Assembly (NCBI GenBank): GCA_003241475.1
Contig: QFQB01000019.1
Span: 1 to 25,953 of the forward strand
DNA length: 25,953 nt
Direction of reading: 5' to 3'
Source of the DNA: Micavibrio aeruginosavorus
Lineage (GTDB): Bacteria > Pseudomonadota > Alphaproteobacteria > Micavibrionales > Micavibrionaceae
In this document: in pieces, positions 7,424-15,090 of the stretch
Position numbering within the stretch: position 1 is the stretch's first letter
Layout of the letters: every line of letters begins with the position of its first letter
The notes under the pieces: model-generated
What the model was told of the DNA's origin: nothing
What the model saw: the letters and a program-made list of their open reading frames with translations, nothing else
Databases searched by the model: none
Program-made: the position numbers and the translations under genes

Positions 7424-8599
7424 ATGATGCGGGATGACATGAGTAGAACGACCACGGCGTATTGTTCCAATTGTAGAAAGGCAAGCCAATCCGGCTTTTC
7501 GCTGATCGAGCTTGCCATTGTCATGATTATCATCAGTCTTCTCGCTGCGCCGCTTCTGGCCCGCTACGGCGATTACATCGAACAACAAAAACTCAACAAT
7601 ACATCGCTTGCCATGATGGATGTCGAATCCGCCTTGACGGAATTTATGATCGACAATGGCCGATACCCCTGTCCTTCCGATCGCGGAATTGCGTTCGGAC
7701 AGGAAAATCATGGGAAAGAGGCTTGTACCGACCTCGAGGGGTTGGGAAGTAGCGGTTGCACGGCCAAGGATGGCGCTTGCGTCGCTCAGGGCGATCCCGG
7801 CAAGGTTTATGTCGGCGGCGTTCCTTATGCCACTTTGGGTATCCCTTACACAAAAGGTGTTGATGGTTACAAAGAAAACATGACCTATGCGATCTCGGCG
7901 AATTTCGCCACAGCGCTCGCCGAAGGGGAGACAGACGACCGTAAAGGTTCGATCAGTATGGAGATCAAGAAAACAGACCCGGTTACCGGCGTTATGTCTG
8001 ACACGGTAGAGAAAGGGAAACGCTACGCGATCATTTCTTTCGGTTCCGATGGTCAAGGTGCTTTTAACGTAAGCGGCATAAGCAAGCCGTGCGATAGTGC
8101 ACGCCGCCAGAGCGAGAACTGTGACAACGACGCTGTGTTTCTGGATGCGGACCGCACCGATGTAGACGGCAATTTATATTACGATGACAGGGTTATTGCG
8201 TCCGATACCGGCATGAAGAATATATGGGTGCTGTCGGAAGATGGCGATGGCGCGATTCACAACACAAATACCGGGCCGGTAGGAATTGGCACGACGACGC
8301 CAGCCAGCGATACCAAGCTTGATGTGGTCGGTGATATCAAGGCGGATTCTTTCCGCGGCCAGAAGTTCTGTGATGCCTCGGGAAATAACTGTATGGAAAC
8401 GAAAGCCATTGCCGGTGAAGACGAGAAGATGGACTGCTCCAAACTTGGCAAGGCTGGGTATGTTACATCCGTTGCCAAGAATGAAGTTAAGTGCACCGAC
8501 ATGAAGATGAATGTGAAGCCTGGAACCTGCGGAACGAACCAGTATCTCGCAGGCATCAACACTGATGGATCGATCGTATGTGCAGACCTTCCCGAATAA
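7424..8599 (+). CDS. Large prepilin-like protein with C-terminal fibre-like segment
   Basis: The N-terminus is a class III signal: a basic leader, then G24 followed by FSLIELAIVMIIISLL with Glu at +5 (E29), the hallmark of type IV prepilins/pseudopilins cleaved by a PilD/CpaA-type peptidase. A large globular part follows (NGRYPCPSD, ISFGSDGQGAF), then near the C-terminus VGIGTTTPASDTKLDVVGDI, a pattern common in phage tail fibres and other trimeric surface fibres, and a small Cys-containing end. At 391 residues it is far longer than a Flp pilin. Possible starts are GTG 7409, ATG 7424, 7427 and 7439; 7424 has GGGG 9 nt upstream. It is paralogous to the next gene, which it overlaps by 22 nt. 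Likely a minor pilin or pilus-tip adhesin. Confidence 0.72.
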   Translation: MMRDDMSRTTTAYCSNCRKASQSGFSLIELAIVMIIISLLAAPLLARYGDYIEQQKLNNTSLAMMDVESALTEFMIDNGRYPCPSDRGIAFGQENHGKEACTDLEGLGSSGCTAKDGACVAQGDPGKVYVGGVPYATLGIPYTKGVDGYKENMTYAISANFATALAEGETDDRKGSISMEIKKTDPVTGVMSDTVEKGKRYAIISFGSDGQGAFNVSGISKPCDSARRQSENCDNDAVFLDADRTDVDGNLYYDDRVIASDTGMKNIWVLSEDGDGAIHNTNTGPVGIGTTTPASDTKLDVVGDIKADSFRGQKFCDASGNNCMETKAIAGEDEKMDCSKLGKAGYVTSVAKNEVKCTDMKMNVKPGTCGTNQYLAGINTDGSIVCADLPE

Positions 8600-10863
8600 A
8601 CAGCCATTTATCCAAAAACGAGGGCGGCTACACCCTCGTTGAAATTGCGATTGTCATGCTGGTGGTGGGCATATTCATTGCCGCCTATATTCCGTTATAC
8701 AGTCTTTACATTGAGAATTCCCGCCGCGATGAAACGCGCGTCAGTCAGGTCATTCTCAACACGGCTTTACAATCCTTTAAAGAAATACGTGGACGTCTGC
8801 CGTGTCCCGCGCGTTATGACGCGGTTCCCGGAGAAGAGGATTATGGGGTTGAGGTTGAGTGTTTCGGCAGTACGGTGGCACCCGGCAACTGCACAGATGG
8901 AATTTGCTATGAGATCAGCGAGCGGACTTATTTAGTCGATGGTGCGCCTTTCACACCGCGTGTCGAACGCGGGATGTTGCCGTTCAAAACGTTGGGATTG
9001 CGTGAAGAGCAGGCCTATGACGCTTACGGTGGACGTTTTAGTTACGCCGTCACTGAAATTTTGACCGACAAAAAGTCGTACCGAAATAATCGTGGTGGTA
9101 TTTCCATCGTCGACGGTAGCGAGCCGCATCCGCATAGCCTGACAGAAGAGCCTGCATCGGCACAGTTTTATGTGTTCAGCCATGGACCTGACCAGATTGG
9201 CGCTTACAACCGTTCAGGATTTGAGGTCGTCTCTTGCAATGGACCGATGCTTGACAATGAAAATTGCTATACGACAAGCGCACACAAAACTGCCCGCTAT
9301 CGCCATACGTTGCAGAGCACAGAAAGAGCTGTAACGGTGGATTCCAGTGTTGTGGTTGATGATCCGAGCGACGTCACGGAAATCAATACGCATTTTGACG
9401 ATTTTGCTGATTTTTCCGCCATCGGCAAACAGCCTATGTGGGAATATGGTGAGGACAGCCAAAGAAAACCAAAGGACAGCGTCAATCTTCATGAGTCCAT
9501 CAAGAAGAAGGTCATTGTCGGTACGGACGAAAAAATCGCCGATGAAGACGACAGCCTGTCATTGCTTGTCGGGGGTATAAACGCCAATGTCAAAACTCGT
9601 CAAAACGGGCGTAGTGAAGAGCTGTGCAATTCGGGTTCGGGACAGGATTGTATGCCTTCCGCGGTTATCGGTGCGGATGATGAAGATGATCCCCGTGCGC
9701 TGAGATGTCCTGCGGGTACAGTGGCGACAAAGATTTCCGGGAATAAATTCGTTTGCAAGACTCCCAGCGTACAAGGGTGTCCCGAAGGCGACCTTCCTTA
9801 CGGGTTTGACAATAACGGCCTCATTATGTGCCGCGGGGAAAGTTGCCCGACAATTCCCGTTCAGATTTGCGATACGACCGTTATGCTACCTGACAAGGCA
9901 AAACCCAACAGCACGAAAGTGCTGACGGGCGGCGCGAGCCGGACTCAGACCTATACCTGTAAGGGCGGCGAGTGGACCGAAACATCGTCTTCGGGTGTGT
10001 GTGATTGCACGGCGGGTTCGGTTACGACGGGCGGATCTTGCGGCGCGAATATGAGCGGCCAGACGAAGATCACCACGACCACCGTCTGCCCTGCGGGCAC
10101 GACGACGGAAACAGTCGATAACAGCGCCTGCAAATGCGTTGAAAGCACCAAATACCCGACCGAAGGATGCCCGTCCGGCTACGCTTCGGGATGGAAAACA
10201 TACAAAGAAGTCACCATATGCGTAAACAATGTTCCGCAAACGACGAGAACGCTGGAGAGCAATACCTGTACCTGTAAGCCGGAACATTACGAAGAAAATA
10301 TGGGATGTCCTGCCGGATACGGCGGAAGCAAAATGAAGTACCGCGATTCCGTTTGCACGGCTAATGGTGCCGTCTGGGGCGATTGGGTCATCAAAGATGA
10401 GTGCACCTGTTCCAATAAAACGGAGACCAAAGAAGAGGCTTGTGGAACGGGATACAATCTCGGCAAAAAGATATACACGTGTAAAACCGTGTGCCCGTCC
10501 GATAAGACGCAACCGGCAACAACAAGTTGTGAATTGACCGAGAATAGTTGCGATTGCCAGCCGACAGTGGTGCCGGAGACGAAAACTTGTCCTTCCGGAT
10601 ATACCGGGACCTACACGGATCAGGTTTTGAAAAAATGCGACGGCACGTCTGAAATACAATCTACGACCAAAGGTACGGATTGCAAGCCTGCGACGATGAC
10701 CTGCACCGTCCAGAAAAAGGACTTCCAGAGCTTCGGTAAGGTGAAATGGTCGGTCGGTGATAAATGCACCTACACAGGTTCGGACAATGAATGCACGAAA
10801 ATTACCGCGTGTACCGTGCCGCTGGGTTCCCAATACGCTATCTACAGTTGTTCTTGCCAGTAG
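8578..10863 (+). CDS. Giant prepilin-like protein with Cys-rich repeat C-terminus
   Basis: A 761-residue protein. Class III signal: G17 followed by YTLVEIAIVMLVVGIFIAA, Glu at +5 (E22). The next about 280 residues parallel the upstream gene (GRLPCPARYD against GRYPCPSD; FYVFSHGPDQIGAYNRSGFE against ISFGSDGQGAFNVSG). After about residue 370 it becomes rich in Cys, Thr and Gly, with five imperfect repeats of about 45 residues that each open with CxC and contain a CP(S/A)GY or similar motif. The start ATG is inside the preceding gene (22-nt overlap) without a clear Shine-Dalgarno sequence, suggesting coupling. A strong terminator follows 20 nt after the stop. Many disulfides are expected in the exported part. 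Likely an extracellular adhesive subunit; no family name is recognised. Confidence 0.72.
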   Translation: MCRPSRINSHLSKNEGGYTLVEIAIVMLVVGIFIAAYIPLYSLYIENSRRDETRVSQVILNTALQSFKEIRGRLPCPARYDAVPGEEDYGVEVECFGSTVAPGNCTDGICYEISERTYLVDGAPFTPRVERGMLPFKTLGLREEQAYDAYGGRFSYAVTEILTDKKSYRNNRGGISIVDGSEPHPHSLTEEPASAQFYVFSHGPDQIGAYNRSGFEVVSCNGPMLDNENCYTTSAHKTARYRHTLQSTERAVTVDSSVVVDDPSDVTEINTHFDDFADFSAIGKQPMWEYGEDSQRKPKDSVNLHESIKKKVIVGTDEKIADEDDSLSLLVGGINANVKTRQNGRSEELCNSGSGQDCMPSAVIGADDEDDPRALRCPAGTVATKISGNKFVCKTPSVQGCPEGDLPYGFDNNGLIMCRGESCPTIPVQICDTTVMLPDKAKPNSTKVLTGGASRTQTYTCKGGEWTETSSSGVCDCTAGSVTTGGSCGANMSGQTKITTTTVCPAGTTTETVDNSACKCVESTKYPTEGCPSGYASGWKTYKEVTICVNNVPQTTRTLESNTCTCKPEHYEENMGCPAGYGGSKMKYRDSVCTANGAVWGDWVIKDECTCSNKTETKEEACGTGYNLGKKIYTCKTVCPSDKTQPATTSCELTENSCDCQPTVVPETKTCPSGYTGTYTDQVLKKCDGTSEIQSTTKGTDCKPATMTCTVQKKDFQSFGKVKWSVGDKCTYTGSDNECTKITACTVPLGSQYAIYSCSCQ
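10000..10680 (+). repeat. Five tandem Cys-rich protein repeats within the giant prepilin
   Basis: Seen by aligning the translation by eye. Units begin near residues 475-477 with CDC, then CKC, CTC, CTC and CDC. Each unit contains a second conserved point about 10-12 residues later (GGSCGANMSG, EGCPSGYASG, MGCPAGYGGS, EACGTGYNLG, KTCPSGYTGT), then further Cys near the middle and end. The spacing is about 45 residues (about 136 nt). DNA identity between units is low, so the repeat is ancient at protein level, not a recent DNA duplication. Confidence 0.65.
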
Positions 10864-10880
10864 GAGTGAAATTTTTAAAA

Positions 10881-10906
10881 AGGGGCGCTTCAGGCGCCCT
10901 TTTTTT
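10881..10906. terminator. Bidirectional Rho-independent terminator
   Basis: Stem GGGCGC (10883-10888) and GCGCCC (10894-10899) with loop TTCAG, followed by seven T on the plus strand. An A-tract on the left side serves as a T-tract on the minus strand. It ends the prepilin operon on the plus strand and the cpdR-like gene on the minus strand. The last codons and the stop of the cpdR-like gene lie inside the hairpin. Confidence 0.85.
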
Positions 10907-11270
10907 CCGCCAGCATGTCTTCGACTTCGCTTACCAGCCGCCCGAGATGGAACGGCTTGGCGATTACTTTGGCATTGGTGGATGCAGGTGCGCCGCCGTC
11001 CTGTAATGCCATGGCGGCATAGCCTGTGATGAAGACGATCTTGAGCTTGGGGTAGACCGCCGCCGCGCGCGTTGAGAGTTCGATGCCGTCCATGCCCGGC
11101 ATAACGATATCGGTGAGCAAAAGATCATAGGCCGCCCCGCTTTTTTGCAGGATGTTCCATGCCTCCAAACCGTCTTCGCAGGCGCGCACTGTATGGCCGG
11201 CGGACTTGAGCGCGCCTTCCAGAAACCGGCAGGTTGCAGCGTCGTCTTCGGCGATCAAAATATTTGACAT
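10890..11270 (-). CDS. cpdR: CpdR-like single-domain response regulator
   Basis: A stand-alone receiver of 126 residues with acidic pocket E8-D9-D10, phosphoacceptor D54 in LLTDIVMPGMDG, T82 and K105 in the KPF motif. The overall pattern (ILIAEDD, SAGH, DIVMPGMDGIEL, ITGYAA, VIAKPFHLGRL) strongly resembles CpdR. In Caulobacter, unphosphorylated CpdR primes ClpXP for degradation of cell-cycle proteins and is controlled by the CckA-ChpT relay. No output domain is present. GGAA lies 7 nt before the ATG. The gene is monocistronic and its 3' end lies within a bidirectional terminator. The alternative is another CheY-like receiver, since the CpdR call rests on motif similarity only. Confidence 0.75.
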   Translation of the reverse strand: MSNILIAEDDAATCRFLEGALKSAGHTVRACEDGLEAWNILQKSGAAYDLLLTDIVMPGMDGIELSTRAAAVYPKLKIVFITGYAAMALQDGGAPASTNAKVIAKPFHLGRLVSEVEDMLAEKKGA

Positions 11271-11443
11271 AAATTATTCCAGAATGCTATGTCGTGGGTT
11301 TGGCGGGCAGTGTAGGTAGCACGGGCTTCGTTGTCCAGCGCGACGGATGGGGACGGGCATAAAATCCCTCTTGCTTTCATCGCGCGGTCATAAGAGGTTA
11401 GAGCCATATTGAAAAACGGACGTCTAATAAGAGAGAGTATGAC

Positions 11444-12406
11444 ATGATGGCCACGTCAAGCCTGATTGCCGATATCGGTGGTACCAATGCGCGCTTTGCA
11501 CTTGCGGACGCCGAAGGAATTTACGAACAAAAAACTCTGCAGTGCGCGGATTATCCAAGCATCGTCGATGCGGCAAAAGCCTATCTTGATGGCTTGAATG
11601 GTGGTGCGCCGAAAAAGGCGGCCTTTGCGATCGCGGGCCCTGTCTCCGGCGATTATTTCGAAATGACGAACCACCTGTGGAATTTCTCGATCAAGGAAAC
11701 GCAAAACTCTCTGGGTCTTGACCAGTTCACGCTGATGAATGATTTCAAAGCGATTGCACTGGGCGTTCCCCATTTGAAAAAAGCGGATCTAAGACAGGTC
11801 GGGGGTGACCAGATTGCCGATCCGACGGGGGCGATCGGCGTTATCGGTCCGGGCACAGGTCTTGGTGTTGCAAGTCTAGTCTATGCCGCTGGACAATATC
11901 ATCCGGTTGCTGGTGAGGGCGGCCATGTCACGATGGCGGCGCGCACGCAACGCGAATTCGATTTGATCCGCACGCTCCGTTACAAATATCATCATATTTC
12001 CGCCGAGCGCGTTTGCTCTGGCAAAGGACTCGTCAATTTGTACAACGCGATCCGCCGTCTTGATGGCCATGAAGAATTGCCCGATCGCACGGCAGAGCAA
12101 ATCAGCGAATGCGCGATTAGCAAAAGTTGCCCTGTGTGCGAAGAAGCGCTCGATAAAATGATGGGATTTCTCGGCAATGTTGCGGGCAATCTGGCCGTTA
12201 CTTTGGGGGCAACGGGCGGTATTTACATCGCGGGCGGCATTCCGGCCAAGCTGGGGCAGTATTTCTTCGATTGCCGTTTCCGCACGGATTTCGAGGCGAA
12301 AGGACGTTATGAATCCTACCTCAAACCGATTCCGACGTTCCTGATCACGCATCCGAACATTGCGTTCGTGGGGTTGCAGTCAGCTGTCAGCAACGGGACG
12401 GCCTAA
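11444..12406 (+). CDS. glk: Glucokinase
   Basis: ATP-dependent phosphorylation of glucose to glucose 6-phosphate in the cytosol. The 320 residues match the bacterial glucokinase (Glk) family. Motifs: phosphate-binding DIGGTNARFAL (10-20), MNDF with likely catalytic D100, GPGTGLGVA (135-143), GEGGH (157-161), SGKGLVNLYNA and the C-terminal GGIYIAGGI. GAGAGAG (about 11431-11437) precedes the ATG; a second ATG at 11447 is equally possible. It is preceded by a 173-bp gap shared with the divergent cpdR-like gene. Its last 27 nt overlap the 3' end of the convergent DUF2238 gene. Confidence 0.93.
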   Translation: MMATSSLIADIGGTNARFALADAEGIYEQKTLQCADYPSIVDAAKAYLDGLNGGAPKKAAFAIAGPVSGDYFEMTNHLWNFSIKETQNSLGLDQFTLMNDFKAIALGVPHLKKADLRQVGGDQIADPTGAIGVIGPGTGLGVASLVYAAGQYHPVAGEGGHVTMAARTQREFDLIRTLRYKYHHISAERVCSGKGLVNLYNAIRRLDGHEELPDRTAEQISECAISKSCPVCEEALDKMMGFLGNVAGNLAVTLGATGGIYIAGGIPAKLGQYFFDCRFRTDFEAKGRYESYLKPIPTFLITHPNIAFVGLQSAVSNGTA

Positions 12407-12994
12407 GAGTTTTTCCAGCGCTTTGGTATGAAGTTTTGACAGTAGCGCGACGGCTGTGATTGCACCGATGCCGGCCCACATCATATCTTTTTGCGTATCC
12501 CAGACATCGCCTTGCGTGCCGAGAAATTCTTCCGCGCCTTGTCCCAAGGATGCGCCTGCGCCGAATTCAATAAGCTCATACAGTGCACTGATGCCAAGGC
12601 AGGCAAAGACGATAATCGCCGCCAGCCATTTACCGGGTTTGAGCGGCGAGGTACGGATCAGCAATTCCCGAATGGCGATGGCGGGAATGAATCCTTGCGC
12701 GAAATGGCCGATCTTGTCGTAGTTGTTGCGGTCGCCGTCATCCATATTGAAAAGCGGCACGCGGGCGTAAGTATAATGCCCGCCGACCATCAGGATTACG
12801 GCATGGACAAATACAAGCATATACAACAGGTCCGTCAGGCGGAATTTGCGGTGCGTTGCAATCATCAATGGATAGGCAATAAGGATAGGCGCAATTTCCA
12901 TCCACCATGTCTGACGGTCAAATGGACCAATAGCCGACCAGATAAAGATCAGGATTGTCAGGAATAATCCGGTCAGGGGAATGCGCGGGCTCAT
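12380..12994 (-). CDS. DUF2238 (YjdF-like) integral membrane protein
   Basis: A 204-residue protein with about five or six hydrophobic helices. Recognisable DUF2238/YjdF features are the central HYTYARVPLF and DKIGHFAQGFIPA stretches and the later ALYELIEFGAG with GTQGDVWDTQKDM. These conserved His, Asp and Glu residues lie near membrane ends. The molecular function of the family is not established. It is the last gene of a minus-strand cluster, 6 nt downstream of the metallophosphoesterase, with a weak ribosome-binding site, so probably translationally coupled. Its 3' end overlaps glk by 27 nt on the opposite strand. Confidence 0.85.
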   Translation of the reverse strand: MSPRIPLTGLFLTILIFIWSAIGPFDRQTWWMEIAPILIAYPLMIATHRKFRLTDLLYMLVFVHAVILMVGGHYTYARVPLFNMDDGDRNNYDKIGHFAQGFIPAIAIRELLIRTSPLKPGKWLAAIIVFACLGISALYELIEFGAGASLGQGAEEFLGTQGDVWDTQKDMMWAGIGAITAVALLSKLHTKALEKLLGRPVADS

Positions 12995-13000
12995 GATGCG

Positions 13001-13936
13001 CTAAGCATAGGAGATTTCGGTGCTCGGCGCAAAGGCTTGTTGCGGCGCGCTGGCATCATGCGGCGAGGGCCATGTGCGCCGGATAGAGGCGATTAATCTC
13101 TGGGTCAGCGGGCGGTATTTCAACGAAGGAGCGGGGAGGTCGAGAGGCAATGTCTCTTCTGTTTCCCATGAAAGAAGTTCCAGCTTTCCTTGTGCGGATT
13201 CCGCAATGGCTGTTCCTGATTTTTTGAGCCAGCAACCGCAGTTGGCATAGGTAATAAGCCCGATTTTTTTGAGCGCCGGAATATGCGTATGGCCGCAGAT
13301 GATGCCTTCGACATCGCTACGCCGTGCTTCGCGAACCAGAACGGATTCGTAATTGTTAAGGATATTGAGTGCTATTTGTCCGTGATAGGAAAGGAACTTG
13401 GCGAGCGAGAATCTCTTGACCTTGCCTTCGATTTCAATGTTCAGCGGTTTGCGCTTGTGGATTTTTTCGGCAACGAAGTCATAGATGCGGTCGCTCCAGC
13501 GCGACAGGGGGCCGCGCACCAGCGCGCGGTCGAACTGGTCGCCGTGAAGCACTAGAAAATCCTCACCGCTTGCGGTTTTGTGAATGATGCGGTTCTTGAT
13601 CTGGATGTTGAGGCGCCGCGCATAGCGCAGGCGCTTTATCATGGAAAGACTGCGCACGGCTTCGTCATGGTTGCCGGTAATATAGATGATCTTTGTGCCT
13701 TCATGGGCTTTGCGGAAAAGCTCGTCGAGCACGCGGCTTGTGTCTTCGGTCCAGTACCAGCGCTTGTTGAGTTTCCACCCATCGATGATATCGCCGACGA
13801 GATAGAGCGTCTGACATTCTGTTTTTTGCAGGAAATCGACAAGGGTGCGGGCGCAAAAATTCTTGGCGCCGATGTGGAAATCGGAGAGGAAGATGGACCG
13901 GTAGAAAACCGATGCTTTATCCTTGGGCGGCGGCAA
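13001..13936 (-). CDS. LpxH-like UDP-2,3-diacylglucosamine diphosphatase family metallophosphoesterase
   Basis: Calcineurin-like metallophosphoesterase with all metal-site motifs: D19-F-H21, G-D49-IIDGW, G-N89-H90-D91, H131-G-D133 and G-H216-T-H218. The SDFHIG...GDIIDGW pattern and the insert around residues 140-190 are typical of the LpxH-like family seen in alphaproteobacteria. LpxH itself cleaves UDP-2,3-diacylglucosamine in lipid A synthesis. At 311 residues it is longer than E. coli LpxH (about 240), so the true substrate is uncertain. The start is a TTG at 13936, with AAAGG 8 nt upstream. It lies in an operon-like cluster with the GT4 glycosyltransferase (68 nt upstream) and the DUF2238 gene (6 nt downstream). 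Confidence 0.8.
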   Translation of the reverse strand: MPPPKDKASVFYRSIFLSDFHIGAKNFCARTLVDFLQKTECQTLYLVGDIIDGWKLNKRWYWTEDTSRVLDELFRKAHEGTKIIYITGNHDEAVRSLSMIKRLRYARRLNIQIKNRIIHKTASGEDFLVLHGDQFDRALVRGPLSRWSDRIYDFVAEKIHKRKPLNIEIEGKVKRFSLAKFLSYHGQIALNILNNYESVLVREARRSDVEGIICGHTHIPALKKIGLITYANCGCWLKKSGTAIAESAQGKLELLSWETEETLPLDLPAPSLKYRPLTQRLIASIRRTWPSPHDASAPQQAFAPSTEISYA

Positions 13937-14004
13937 GCGAGGAACCTTTCGTGAGCCGTTTTGTGCAGTGCGATTGTACGTGATTCTTGCGGGATCAAAA
14001 AGCC

Positions 14005-15030
14005 CTAATCTGTTTCTAAAAACTGCTGGGCGGCCTTGCGCCAGCTGTAATGGGCGCGGGCATGCGCGGCCCGCCGGGAGGCTGTGCCGCGGAGCAGGGC
14101 GGCTTTGGCCGCGATGGACAAATCGTCATCCAACGCGCCCAGAAAATCGTCGGTCACGATATCGATCGGTCCTGTCACGGGATAGGCGGCGATGGGAAGG
14201 CCGCAGGCCATCGCTTCGACCAATACCATCCCGAACGTGTCGGTTTTAGACGGAAAAACGAACAGATCGGCAGAACGATAATGATCCGCTAGCTCCTTGC
14301 CTCTTTTTACACCGGCAAAAATGACGGCGGGGTATTTTTTCGAAAGCATGTCCATGTCCGGCCCGTCGCCGACGATGACTTTGCTACCTTGCCAGTCCAT
14401 GCCTAAAAAAGATTCCAGATTCTTTTCGATGGCAACGCGGCCTACATAAAGCGCGACAGGTTTGGGCAAGTCGTTAAATAGGTTTTTTTCGCCTTCATGA
14501 AAGACCGTATGGTCGATGCCGCGTGTCATGGGTTTGATAGGGCAAATAAAACCCCATGACCGTAGCGTGTCTTCAAGACTTTTTGTTGCTGCAAAAACGC
14601 ACGATGAAATCGAATGAAACCATTTGACGAAAGCGATTCCGCCACTGCGCACAGGTTCTTCCAGAAACGGCAGATATTTTGCCGCGCGCTTGGCGGCGTA
14701 ATCGGGGAAATGCGTGTGGTAGCAGGAGGTGAATTCCACGCCGTAGTTTTTGGCGTAGCGCCGCGCGGCTAACCCCAATGGTCCTTCGGTGGCGATGTGC
14801 AGGACATCGGGCTCATATTCCATGATGCTGCGGCGGAGCATGTTGTAGGGAAACAACACGAGGCGGATTTCATTATAGCCCGGCATGGGATAAGAGCGCG
14901 GAAAATCGGATGGTCCAATGACGCGGACTTCATAGCCCATCTCGACGAGTTCTTGGACAAGATATTCATAAGTCCGGACCACGCCGTTGACTTGCGGATG
15001 CCAGGCATCGGTGACGATCAGGATTTTCAA
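14005..15030 (-). CDS. GT4-family glycosyltransferase (MgtA/SqdX-type)
   Basis: A 341-residue GT-B glycosyltransferase. N-terminal acceptor domain: TDAWHPQVNGVVRT at 7-20 and HTHFPDY at 105-111. C-terminal nucleotide-sugar domain: YVGRVAIEKN (195-204), GDGPD (221-225) and FVFPSKTDTFGMVLVEAMACG (257-277). The latter carries the EX7E-type motif with Asp (D264) at the first acidic position and E272 at the second. The PVTGPIDI motif resembles GDP-mannose-dependent mannosyltransferases and SqdX-like glycolipid synthases. It probably adds a sugar to a membrane lipid on the cytoplasmic face (inference). The start is TTG at 15030 with AAGAGG 7 nt upstream. First gene of the minus cluster with the LpxH-like and DUF2238 genes. 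Confidence 0.88.
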   Translation of the reverse strand: MKILIVTDAWHPQVNGVVRTYEYLVQELVEMGYEVRVIGPSDFPRSYPMPGYNEIRLVLFPYNMLRRSIMEYEPDVLHIATEGPLGLAARRYAKNYGVEFTSCYHTHFPDYAAKRAAKYLPFLEEPVRSGGIAFVKWFHSISSCVFAATKSLEDTLRSWGFICPIKPMTRGIDHTVFHEGEKNLFNDLPKPVALYVGRVAIEKNLESFLGMDWQGSKVIVGDGPDMDMLSKKYPAVIFAGVKRGKELADHYRSADLFVFPSKTDTFGMVLVEAMACGLPIAAYPVTGPIDIVTDDFLGALDDDLSIAAKAALLRGTASRRAAHARAHYSWRKAAQQFLETD

Positions 15031-15090
15031 ACAGGAGCCTCTTGCATGGGTGCGTGACTTTTGCCCGCAAGAACTTTACACTTTGTTCCC

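Noticed and set aside
9886..10833. 315-codon minus-strand frame opposite the Cys-rich repeats
   Set aside because: The long open antisense frame results from the biased codon use (Thr, Cys, Lys, Gly) of the repeat region. Its translation is Arg/Phe/Thr-rich without domain motifs, ribosome-binding site or signal.
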